Positions 25,527-36,152 of a stretch of 64,000 nt of DNA are shown in pieces. This DNA comes from Brassica napus (lineage: Eukaryota > Streptophyta > Magnoliopsida > Brassicales > Brassicaceae), in NCBI RefSeq assembly GCF_020379485.1, contig NC_063452.1, positions 8,287,065 to 8,351,064 of the forward strand, in the 5' to 3' direction. Made by a program: the position numbers and the translations under genes. Numbering within the stretch: position 1 is the first letter of the stretch; each line of letters starts with the position of its first letter. A model generated the notes under the pieces. It was not told the DNA's origin. It saw only the letters and a list, made by a program, of their open reading frames with translations, and made no database searches.

Positions 25527-27396
25527 GAAGTTCTACATTTTTATTGATTATTATTTGGATGTTGGCTATTTGATGGTTACATGATATGCACCAGACCATA
25601 TACATTTTTTCTTTTGGAACCCTATCCCGAATAAGTATGATTTCTTCCAAATTTTGTAATATACAACATTATCTTTTGATCTCATTTCAATTCTTAGTTT
25701 AAACTTCTTTGCTAGAAAAAAACACAGTAATATTCAACTATTCTGGAATCCCATCCAGAAATCCCGAGTTCCTTTCCAAGGTTTATAATACAACATTTTC
25801 TGTTAAGAATATTTATGTGGAAAAGTGTAACAGATGATTCTCCTCGGTCTAGCGGCTAAAACACTTAACTGTCGAAATTGTAATGCTTGACTCGACCCGT
25901 GTTCGATGCCCATACTAATCAGAGTTTTTAAAAAAAATTTAAGTTGAATAAAAATAAAAGAAATATATTACTTTACTTACAACATGTAATGACTGAAATC
26001 AACTTGGCCTAGTGGCTACTACACCTTAATTCCCTCTTTCCTCCTGGTCATCTCCAGGTTCGAATCCTAGTAGATGTGTATATATATATATTTTTTCCTC
26101 CAAAATTTGCAAATCACATTATCAAATTTTCCAAATATGTAGATATTAATCCTTAGTTTTGATTTCATTTCATTTTTTTCTAGTTTAAGAAAGAAGCACA
26201 CTAATATTCATGTATATTATTCATGCATACTCTGGAATCCCATCCTGAACTATCAAAGATCTTTCCAATGTATTATACTATAAATTATATGGCTAAATTC
26301 AATTATGTGGAAGCAACTAAACAGATGATTCTCCTCAGCCTAGCGGCTAAACCACCAAACCTATGATACCGAAACATTTGTTCGACCCGGGTTCGACTCT
26401 CCTACGAGTAATGGTTGATTTTTTTTTTTTTGTTCAAGCATATATCTCAGGAATCGAAGAGTCTCTTCCAAACGACATCGAGTTGCTTGAAGATATTATC
26501 AAAGCTGATGGAAAATTTGATTTTTGTAATATACAACCTAGGTTTTAATGCATTACTCTCCAAAACTCCAAATCACAATTTGAAATTTCCTTATTTTTTG
26601 TACTATACAATCTTATCTTTTGATCTCATTTCAATTTTAGTTCAAATTTCTTTGCTAGAAAGAAACACAGTAATATTCAACTATTCTGGAATCCCATCCT
26701 GAAACTCAGAGTTTCTTTCCAAAGTTTATAATATAACGTTTGCGGTAAATTCATCTATGTGGACACTTATATCAGATGATTCACCTCAGCCTAGCGGCTA
26801 CACCACCTATCTTTCCAAATCTGAAACACTTGTCCCGACTTAGTTTCGATACCCCTTGGAATCAGATTTTTTTAAAAACTTATAGTTGAATATAGATAAA
26901 AGAAATATATTCTGTTACTTACTTCACCTAACGATTGAAACACACTTGGTCTAGTGGTATACCTTATTCCGCCTTTCCTCCCAGACATTTCAGGACATTT
27001 CAGGTTCGAATCCTGGGAGATGTGTATATTTTTATTTTTTTTTCTCCAAATTTTGCTAATCACAATTTGTACGGTTAAATATGTTTATGTGGAAAAATCT
27101 ACCAGATGATTCTACTCGGCCTAGCGGCTAAACCACCTATCTTTCGAAACTTATACACTTGTCTCGACCTGGGTTCGAATCCCCTTGGAATCAGATTTTT
27201 TTTTAACGGTTCCTTTCTAAAACAGACATCATTTATCTCAGTAACCGTTCAATAATCGAAAGGTTGCTTTCTAAACCATTTTATAGTAATCGAAGGGTTA
27301 CTTTTCGTTCTATATATACAAGGGAAGATATCAGATCTCTCTTTTACTGACTTTCATTTCTTCTGTGTTTTTTCTTTTCTCATTCATCAAGTTTCA
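25527..27396. repeat. Non-coding repeat region with tRNA-like modules
   Basis: Three to four diverged copies of a unit of about 450 bp. Each contains the dyad TTCTGGAATCCCATCCTGAA (25741, 26231, 26684), then CAGATGATTC followed by CCTAGCGGCTAAACC (CAGATGATTC at 25831, 26322, 26773, 27103). Some also hold a second module, TGGTCTAGTGG with GGTTCGAATCCTGGGAG (about 26004-26070 and 26946-27020). The modules look like tRNA A and B boxes. 26440-26530 encodes a fragment similar to part of the ORF at 27397 (IELLEDIIKADGKFDF). No intact gene. Confidence 0.75.
25831..27195 (+). repeat. tRNA-like / B-box modules (array 1)
   Basis: The modules are spaced at about 25831-25915, 26004-26070, 26322-26405, 26773-26855, 26946-27020 and 27103-27190. 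The best copies have an A-box-like TGGTCTAGTGG or GCCTAGCGGCT and a canonical B box GGTTCGAATCC. The A-to-B spacing of about 50-65 nt and the absence of a paired acceptor stem argue against true tRNAs. A SINE-like or Pol III-promoter-like role is possible. Confidence 0.6.
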
Positions 27397-27756
27397 ATGG
27401 AAGGGTCAAAGAAGATGATGAAGCGTCCCATAAAGGAGGTTTACGGATCTGATGCTTCCGATGGTTTCAACAAAGGAAAGGCGGAAACTGTGGAACGTTA
27501 CAGGGCTCTTCTTCGTTTGTCCAATGAACACAGGCTATCTGAAATTGAATGGCATCAGGCAGCCAAAGCAAATTCCATTGCTTCCCAGATCGAGTTGCTT
27601 GAAGAGATTATTAAGGCTAAAGAAAAATTTGACTTCACTGCTGAGTTGGAAAAACTCAAAGAAGAACTCATGGAAGCGGATGGAATGCTTGCTGATGTGA
27701 AGGTCAAAGTTCCTGATTGGTGTAAGCTTGAGGAAAAGTGGCTGTTGGATGAGTAA
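27397..27756 (+). CDS. Small coiled-coil protein of unknown function (island ORF)
   Basis: I do not recognise this 119-residue protein. It starts in a good context (AAGTTTCAATGG). A TATA-like CTATATATAC lies about 85 bp upstream (near 27310) and a CT-rich leader precedes the start. It is basic at the N-terminus (KKMMKRPIKEV), then strongly helical and charged, rich in Glu/Lys/Leu, so a coiled coil is likely at residues 30-100. It contains no cysteine cluster or enzymatic motif. A broken copy of its middle part lies at 26440-26530, which shows the unit has been duplicated. It is carried between the transposase and the Ulp1-like gene, so it is probably a MULE accessory gene or captured host fragment. 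Confidence 0.55.
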   Translation: MEGSKKMMKRPIKEVYGSDASDGFNKGKAETVERYRALLRLSNEHRLSEIEWHQAAKANSIASQIELLEEIIKAKEKFDFTAELEKLKEELMEADGMLADVKVKVPDWCKLEEKWLLDE

Positions 27757-28678
27757 TCTCATGTTATGATCTTCTCTTTTTTTATGTTTTAAAGCTTATG
27801 TTTTAAGAAACCACATTATAATTTGTTTTAAGAAACCACATTATGATTTATTTTAAGAAACCACATTATGAGTAATCTCATGTTATCATCTTCTTTTGTG
27901 TTGTGTTTCAGTCAAAACAAAACAAAAACACTGATTAAAATGTAGAGGATTAGTGGTCTTATATCTGGCTAATCTCGGTTTCATATTCGTTTCTGGAAAG
28001 CCATCCTGAATTTGACATAAAATGCGGTTAAATTCATTTATGTGGACACATATATCAGATGATTCACCTAAGCCTAGCACACTTTTATTCATCTTTCGAG
28101 AGTTCACGAGTTCAATCCAAATCGGATCACATTCTTTTTCATTTTTTTTGTAAACATTAAAGGAATTTGTTTTTTGAAAGCTATCCTGAATACCTAAAAT
28201 GATATCCAGATTATATAAATCTATCGTCGGTGATTAAATAAATTCACATTTACACTGTTATCGAATGTCCACCATAGCCTAGTGGCAAGCCCTTCTACTC
28301 TTAGTGTACCCTTATCACACAATAAGCCGTGTTCGATCCCCGTTGTGTATACTCACATTTTTTCTGTTTTTAATTAAATATTCAAAAGTTAACGAGTTCA
28401 ATTAACATCGGATCACATTCTTTTTCATTTTTTTTGTAAACTTTAAAGGAATTTGCTAGGCTATGGTGCATTTTGCTTTCTCACTCTTTTTCTGGAAACC
28501 CATCCTAAAAGTACCATAAGCATTTGACAATTCATCAAGACATCCTAAAAAATTTTCAATAACAATCTAAATGAAAAAAACGTTAGGGATAATTCATTAC
28601 AAACTTAAACTTAAACGTTAGGGATAATTAACGTCAAAGTAGAAAAACAGAGTAAAAAACAGAACAAATATGACATTT
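27757..28678. repeat. Non-coding repeats between small ORF and Ulp1-like gene
   Basis: Contains short repeats TTTTAAGAAACCACATTATG (about 27802-27870), dyad motifs at 27991, 28171 and 28490, CAGATGATTC at 28056, and tRNA-like modules at about 28056-28120 and 28270-28350 (the latter with TTCGATCCCCGTTGTGT). No protein gene. Confidence 0.65.
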
Positions 28679-30033
28679 TCACTTCCTTTGACCTTCCTGG
28701 AAATCTTTATCCATAAACTGGTCGAAGATCTCACAACATAGCTTGCTTCGTAAGTCCATCGCAGTTTCATCATTTATATTAGCCATGCTCTTCAATCCCA
28801 GTGACCTGCATTCCAGCATCTTCACAACAAAAATACCACAGTTGTATGGAAATTTTGTCTTTGGAAGCCCTTCTACAAACTTAACTTGAAATGGACTGAT
28901 ATCTTCGAAATTAACCTCTTCACCAAGAAGTTCCATCTTTATGGCACTAATCAACACTGTCATAAATACCCAAAATTATACAATAAATTAATCACCAACA
29001 GACAACAAAATGAATATGTAAAAATGCATCACAAGCACAAGCAGCAAGAGACAAACTTTTATTTTCTAAATTAGCTAAAATTCTTTTTTCAGGATACGCA
29101 TACTTTCACAATCCTATCCATAATCAATGTAACAATATAAATAAAACTGATTTTTCTACACTGAATGATAAAATTAATAAATCACAAAGAGTTTTTACCT
29201 GCCAGTTCTTGGATTTGATTAAGAGCACGTTTGATATTTGCTTTTGGAAGACCACAATGGAAGAGTGTGATTGTGTTATCAATCAATTGTATCTCCACAC
29301 CAATATAGTGATAGCTCAACTTATCTTCAATGACACCATATATAACATCAACATCTTCCAGCCATACCTTCTTTGGATGTATTAAACCTTTCACAAGTTC
29401 GCCTACACAGCCCTCCAATAACGTTTGTTTGTTCTTATGTGGCTTCCTGACAGATTCATAAGCGTACCCAACCACTTCTAAGAATCTGACTGGTACAAAG
29501 CATACTGCTGGAAGATTGTTGTTGCGGAACCAAGCACCTTGCTCAACCCTCTTACAATTTAGCATTTCAAATGCAACATTTATGTGCTGCCAATGTAACA
29601 ATATAGTTAGAAACTTCATATAGAACTGCTATAACATGGACATCTAACATAGCTCAACTCAACCTCTTCCTAAACATATGACACAATCAAATATCCACAA
29701 AACATTATTACCACTCAATAAGAATCGAAACAGAGTTTGTAAATACAAAACTCAATCATATCCTTTTCCTAATCACATTGCATCATCCAGAACCACATTA
29801 ATTATTAACATTAAATAAATAGAAGACAGAAGAGAGTGTTGATTACCTCTTTGTTGAGATTCTTTTCTGCATCGTCCATTTTTTGAAAGAACTCTTTTTC
29901 AATTTCTCTTCCATTGATATAAAACGGTCTGTAGTTGATAAAATTAACTAGTATCAATCGAAACTTTTACAAAATAAATTAGGAATATTTATCCAAGGAC
30001 AAAAAGTTGCTTACACACGATATATGCCCCGTA

Positions 30034-33000
30034 TGTAGAAACCCGTTAAAAAAAAAAAAAAAAAAAAAGAGAGAATGGTCGAGTGTCTTTGTGGTGGTCG
30101 AATCGTGGGCGGTAAAGATCGATCGGGAATTTCGAAGAACGAGGTGGTCGAAGAAGTGATCATGGGTGAACTATGAGTCGAATAAGTTGCTCGACCATAG
30201 TTAGAAGATGTTTTAGATTGATCAGACGGACGTTTTGGAAGCATAACAATTTTGGAAGCACGGCGGTTTAGAAGCTCGACGTTTTTGAAGACCGACGTTT
30301 CTACATCACGAAGTTTTCTCGGAAAATCTTCATATCAGTAAAATATTATTCTGGAGACATCATAAGTTGGAAGCAGGACGGGAATTAAGCACGACGGGAA
30401 GCAAGCACGACGGGATCGAAGCACGATGGGAAAACCCGAAGTTGGGCGAAAACCCTAATTTCGGTATTATGGAATTCTTCGAGGAAGCCGGAGGCTCGGG
30501 AAATATTTTTACAGGATATCAGAATTCATCTGGAGTCTATTAAAAATATTTAGAGCATCAGAACGGGAGCGAAAAAATATTCGGGATTGATCACGGGTCA
30601 GAAATTTGCCGGAAGGGTAAAAAATCGCGTAAACCGACCGAGAAGCCCGAGGTGGCTCGTTGCATGGATCCAGAACGTGGTGTCAAGCATCTAACAATCT
30701 GAGTGTCTCCAGAAGCTCGAGGTTTCGCCGTGCATGGAAGCTGTACATGCAGCCTGACATGTAGAAGCACGAGGTGGATCGACCAAGCACGAGGTGTCTC
30801 CGCGCATGCAACCGAAGCATGCTGATCGACATGTGTGTACTGGTGTGGCTTCTTGCATGCACTCCAGGCATGCATCCTGACATGTGGGAGGAGTGGTGGC
30901 GTCCTGCATGTGTCCTGGACATGCAGCCTGACATGTGGAGCACGAGGTGCCACCACGCATGCGTCCGGAGCCATGCGAAGCGACACACGGGCTGCCACCA
31001 ACCTGAAGCTGATTGGCTGGTGTCTCCTATAAATACCCCACGACCCCAGCTCATTTCTTCACATCCAGACCTGTCCAAACCAAGTTAAAAACGTGAGAGA
31101 GAAGTAGAAAAAGAAAGGAAGTGATTCCGAGCTATTTCGAGAATTTTAGAGAGTTTTCGAGGTCAGTTCTCTACTGATTTCGAGTCAGCGCCTAGGGACG
31201 GTTCTGTCCAACTGAATTCGTCCAGGCCACTCAGTTCCTTTTATGATCAAGTGGAGATGCTGTCCGGAGTTAGTTCAGTTCTACGGGTTCAGATCAGTCG
31301 AAGTTCTGCTCGATACTCCGCCGGGAAGTCCGAAGAACTGTCCAGAAGCTAAAGGAGGTTCTGTCCGAGTCCAGATCAGTCTGTCGAGGCTTGTCAGTTT
31401 CTTCATGGTGAAGCCGAGGTTCTGTCCAAGTCAAGATCAGTTCAGTCCAGTCCAGTCAAGTCGTCCCTTGGGTTTTGGCTAAGTCCTCTCCGATCAACCA
31501 GCTACTACTCGCCTAGAACACTGTGAGTTGGTTTTGTGTGAATTCCATTTGGAATTTAGGGTAGATCGAGTAGCATATAGATTGGAATGATCAGTCTATT
31601 GAATGGTAGAGTCCTTAGGGTTATTTATTTATGGAACTGGACTCAGTTTAGCAAGGGCTAAGCTGAGATGAATGGAATTAAGACTGAGTTGATAACCTGA
31701 CTAGGACTAGGGCTAGGATGCATCATGTTTTCTATTCTTGCGTGTTGATATGATTGAGTGCAGGTTCCCGTTATCTTTAAAGATAGTGTCGTAGCAGGAG
31801 GCCGAACTATCTGGGTAACGGTTTGATTGAGTAGATTGATTGAGTAGATTTAATTAAATGCTTGCTCGTTTAATTAATCTTGTTGATTGAGGTTAGTCAT
31901 CTCTTGGTAAGGGAGTGACTAACTGGTTGAGTTGTTTAGTTTTGGGTTGGAGTCTTGTCCCTTAGGTCTTTCCTAGGGATAATTGTGTCGAGTGTGTGTT
32001 ATGCCGACAGCAGGTGCGAAACCCGCCCATGCTAGGCATGTTTTGGGGTGGACTAGTGTTTCCTCGCCCTCGTATTCAGCGGGTTCAAGGAAGCCCCTTA
32101 TTCGCTGGATCGGGAAGACTCAGATAGACGGGGTCATGGCCTATGGCTGAGTGATTACACGACGGTGTAATGTGGCAGTGACCCGAAGGACTGTGGGCTG
32201 TCGCGCGGTGACCCGAAGGACTGTGGGCCGCGGTCGGTTGAAAGTTCCTTCTTTTGGCCTTTGTGGTAGGGAGATAGGATATTGCCGATAGAGAGGAGGA
32301 ACACGAAGTCACCAGGGCCCAGGTTAGAGTGTTGTGTTAGTGTGTCGTAGAGGGTTATGGAACCCTCGAGTTAATGTAGCACCGATATACGGGGTTACGA
32401 GTAAGATCGAGTCATTGGTAGTTACTATCTTGTTATTATTGGTGTTGTTGTGGTTGTTGATTGCTTTGTTTGCAGGTTCTGACATTAAGTCCTAAGTCTG
32501 GTTTAGGTACCGGATTAGGCTTGGTGTGTATTTTGTTAGTGTAGGCCTGACGTTGGCCTGTATGTGTTTGAGGGATGGCTTGTGAAGGGTGGTGGATATT
32601 AAAGCTATGCGGTATCATTGGTTGGCCGATCATGTTCTTGTTTGATTGTTGGTCGACCGGCTCATGATACTTGTATAGTCTAAGTGTCTAACACTACATG
32701 AGTACTGAACTCAAGCGTATATATGGTTAACTAGGGATTGGTTGTTGACTTGTTTAAATGCAGGTTCCCGTTACTTGAAGTTAGATTATGGCAGGAGGCC
32801 AAGTCTAACTTAGTAACGGTTTGCTTAGCCTTAGCTTATATTGCATGCTAGGGCTAGATTGATTGTTATTTTGGGTTGTCTGGGTTAGAGTCTAGGTTGC
32901 GGGTAGAGGCCGCCAGCTCACTGAGTAATACTAGATTACTCATCCAACTCCGTTGTCCTTTTTCCAGGTCGCTTTAGGTAAGGATGATTGGATAGCATGG

Positions 33001-33559
33001 TGCTGGACGTTAGGACCGCCGGTGTAGATTTTCATGCCTTTTGTAAACGGTATTGTGAATTGTGTTATGTTGACTCGATTTGGCATTAGGCCGGGCCCAG
33101 TCTTGAATTATTCAATGTATGAATATTTCTTAAATCAATAAAAGTAATTGTTTTATATGCGCTTCATGAGTACTCTGATATTTGACTAGTCCGGTCTAAC
33201 ACAACGTTAGGTCGTGGTACGGGTTGAAAAGCTTTAGGCCTCGATCTAACGGAAAACGCTAACTCTAGGTACGGGTTGCCAAGCCTTGTGCCTTGACGCA
33301 GCGGGACGTTTTAGTGGAAGAACTGGTCGAGGTCGTGGAGTAAATTTTGTGACTCTGGCCGGATCGTCCCTAACCCGTCACGTAGCGCTTCCGGACCATG
33401 GTGTTGGGTTGGACGGTCAGTCATGTTCTTGTTTGATTGTTGGCTGGCCGGTTGGCCTTTCATCTCCAACCCTTGGTGTGGGTCGTCCATCGGTCATGTT
33501 CTTGTTTGATTGTTGGCCGGTGGGTTGACCTATGCCTAGGACGGTTCGGGGGTGTTACA
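30034..33559 (+). mobile_element. Solo-LTR-like insertion, 3.5 kb, in copy A
   Basis: It starts TGTAGAAACCCG and ends GGGGGTGTTACA, with an exact 5-bp target duplication CCGTA (30029-30033 and 33560-33564). This is the signature of LTR retrotransposon integration. A TATAAATA box lies at 31028 and AATAAA at about 33137, both plus strand, as in an LTR. No gag/pol domain is seen anywhere inside and no second LTR, so it is best read as a very long solo LTR (or a LARD-like derivative). It is more GC-rich than its surroundings. Open frames here are not genes. Confidence 0.75.
30700..30965. repeat. Imperfect tandem repeat in LTR U3
   Basis: Four to five diverged units of about 60-70 bp with CATGCAGCCTGACATGT, GAAGCACGAGGTG and TCCGCGCATGC cores, just upstream of the TATA box at 31028. 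The position fits U3 enhancer-type repeats (inference). Confidence 0.6.
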
Positions 33560-34146
33560 CCGTAGATCCATCCAGTGTGCAAGCCTTGAAAACCGAGGAA
33601 ATTCAGGTGTCACAAATGGATCAATTGGAAGGATTATCTCAGGTGTTACAGGCATAGGAGGGTTTCTAGGTCGTATTGGCCTCTTCTCTTCTCGCTGTAG
33701 AAAAGGAAGCAAATCTACTGGCTGAGCATTTGCTTTCTTCTTCTTCTTACAAGCGACAGCCTTCGCCTTCCCCTTTTTGAATGACAAAAATTCAGATACA
33801 TTTATATCTTAATTCCTAGTATGATGTATAAATATTTTATACCTTTTTTATCACCATCTCCTTCACTTGGATTCACACTCTGCGTCTGCTCTTCTTCTAT
33901 CTGAAAAACAATACCGAGATATTAAACAAATGACATTATTTTTCAATTCAAGTTATCCAAGGCATTTGTTTTACCTTTTCTGTCATCTTCCAAACACCAT
34001 CTACCCATTTTCTTGGTTTTCGCATCTCAGAATGGTTGAAGTGAATTTGTTCAGTAGAATTGTTCAAAGAGACAAAACACGTGCCATCAAACAAAATGAC
34101 TTTAACTTTTCCAGCGCACCAGGCACCATTGTCGAACACCTCTACG

Positions 34147-36152
34147 CACTACAAGAAAAAAGGGTTTTGATAGCAGTAGAGTATAGCGTTTTTTTACCTT
34201 TCTGATATGGTTGACATACCTCTTAACTTTAGATAGCGTTTGTATATTTTGAAACGCTACGATAGAGTGGTATATTTAAAAACGCTATGATAGCATATTT
34301 TTAATAGCACATAATTAAAAACGCTATGTTTACCTTTTTAAATCCCTAAACGAGTTTTTAAACCCTATATTCTATATACAAATCTTAAATTCTAATACAC
34401 TAATAGTCTTTATAATGTTTTATAACTTAAACTCCAAATCTTAAATATAAAATTATAAACTTAAACATTTTCAAATTAAAACCAAACCCTATATACACTA
34501 AATCCAAACTCTATATTATACATAATCTTTAAATCTAAAATCGTAAACTTCATATCTAATAGTTTAAAATATACAATCCTAAAAATATACACGTTAAAAC
34601 CAATATACATTTATTATATTCACAGAATTTCAACTCAAACCTTAAACTCTTAAACCCTAAACAAACCCAATACACTTAAAACCTTAAAACCTTAAAATTC
34701 AAATTCTATTTGTTTTAACATAAACACAAAACTAACAAATCAGTTTTTTTCTTTAATTATATAACCACAAAATTCAAATCCGCAAGTTTATATTTGAAAT
34801 GTTAAATATGTTATCTATTTTTTTAAGTTCAGACAGTTTATAAAACAACTATAGATAAAATAAAGGTTGTGTTGTTTTTCTTGGGCCATTGATTAGTTAT
34901 GATCTAAAGGCCAAAACTCATTATCTTGGTGCTCCTTTCTTATTGGTTGATTCTTTGAAATCTCGGATCACTATTTTTGGCCATTGGATTACATAAATCA
35001 GTGGCTAAGAATGAATGAATTCTTTCTCATCTATCTTACTCTGTACGCATTTCTCTCTATCTCACTTCATCTAAAACAAAATACATCTTTCTTTTCTCTC
35101 TTTGCGTTCATCCATGGCGTAAGGTCCACCATCTCTCCCATTCGCCACCGTCTTCTCTCACCACCACCAGTCACCTGCAAATCACGTGACTTCACCGAAC
35201 CGGGGCGTCCAAGACCAGCCAAGCTCTGTCAAGAGAATCCTCAGAGATTTCGCCACCACCGGATAGTCCCGCGGGCTCAAATCATCGGAAATCGAAAGGA
35301 CGTCGGTTCCCGAAACCCTAACCTCTGTATCTCGCTTTGCAGAGTCGCCGCTCAAAGTCCGAGGAAGAACACGCCTTCCACAGCTCCGGTCCATGAGAAG
35401 AATCAACGCCGTCGGAGACAAAGCCTAGAACCCCATCGTCCTCGAACGGAGGCAACTACTATCGACCGACGAGACACCAAGACGCTGGATCTTTCGTAGG
35501 GAACCATCGCTCAAGGCCCACCCGACGCACGGAGACTGTTAGTTTTCACCGAATCTTGTCTGCTCCGTCAGGTTGACCGGATTCCGAGAAGGAGGGGGGG
35601 CATCTACGTAGTGGTGGTCATTGGGTTTGCGGCTACGAGGTAATGGAGAAGAGATAAGAGGTTGTGGTCATGGGGCTGGTGGCGAGGAGGCGACGGAGAA
35701 GCTGGTGAGGAGGCAGGCCCAAGAAGATTAGGTCTTGTATTAGGTCTAATTAAGATTAGGTTTAATTTTTACAAAATTTTGTTTAGTGTAAACCGATTAT
35801 TATTTTATATCAAATGTAATTTTTATTGTTTAATAAAAACAAATTTTTATTTTTTATTTTGAGATAATTAACGGAAAATAAATAAATTTAAAATTAATGA
35901 TTTTAAAATAAATAACTATCTAAATAAATTAATTTTATTTTGAACAATAACAAAAAGAAAACGCTATTTAAAATTTTTTAATTGCACATAAAAAAACGTT
36001 ATAGTTTATCACAATAACATAGTAATGCCAAAAAGCGCTATCTAAAGTGACTGACCTATTATGACAGGCGATGATACAACGCTTGTAAAACCGCTATAAA
36101 ATTTTTAGATAGCGTTTTTCGGCCGCTAACAAAAGCCATTTTTCTTGTAGTG
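34147..36152. mobile_element. Non-autonomous CACTA element, 2.0 kb, in copy A Agenet exon
   Basis: Perfect terminal repeats CACTACAAGAAAAA (34147) and TTTTTCTTGTAGTG (ending 36152), with 3-bp target duplication ACG (34144-34146 and 36153-36155), diagnostic of En/Spm-CACTA. The subterminal regions repeat AAACGCTATGATAGC-like motifs at both ends. No transposase is present. Internal 34980-35740 is GC-richer, with a 171-residue open frame of no recognisable domain, perhaps a captured fragment. If it is removed with one ACG copy, the host frame reads through: ELMDDVEVFDNGAWCAG. Confidence 0.93.

Noticed and set aside
25831..27195. tRNA genes
   Set aside because: Box-like motifs are present, but spacing is too long and no acceptor or anticodon stems can be formed.
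30591..31088. Cys/His-rich ORFs within the LTR
   Set aside because: They arise from GC-rich imperfect tandem repeats in U3; several overlapping frames and no domain.
34984..35499. 171-residue ORF inside the CACTA element
   Set aside because: Arg/Pro-rich, no recognisable domain, an opposing ORF overlaps it; at most a captured fragment.
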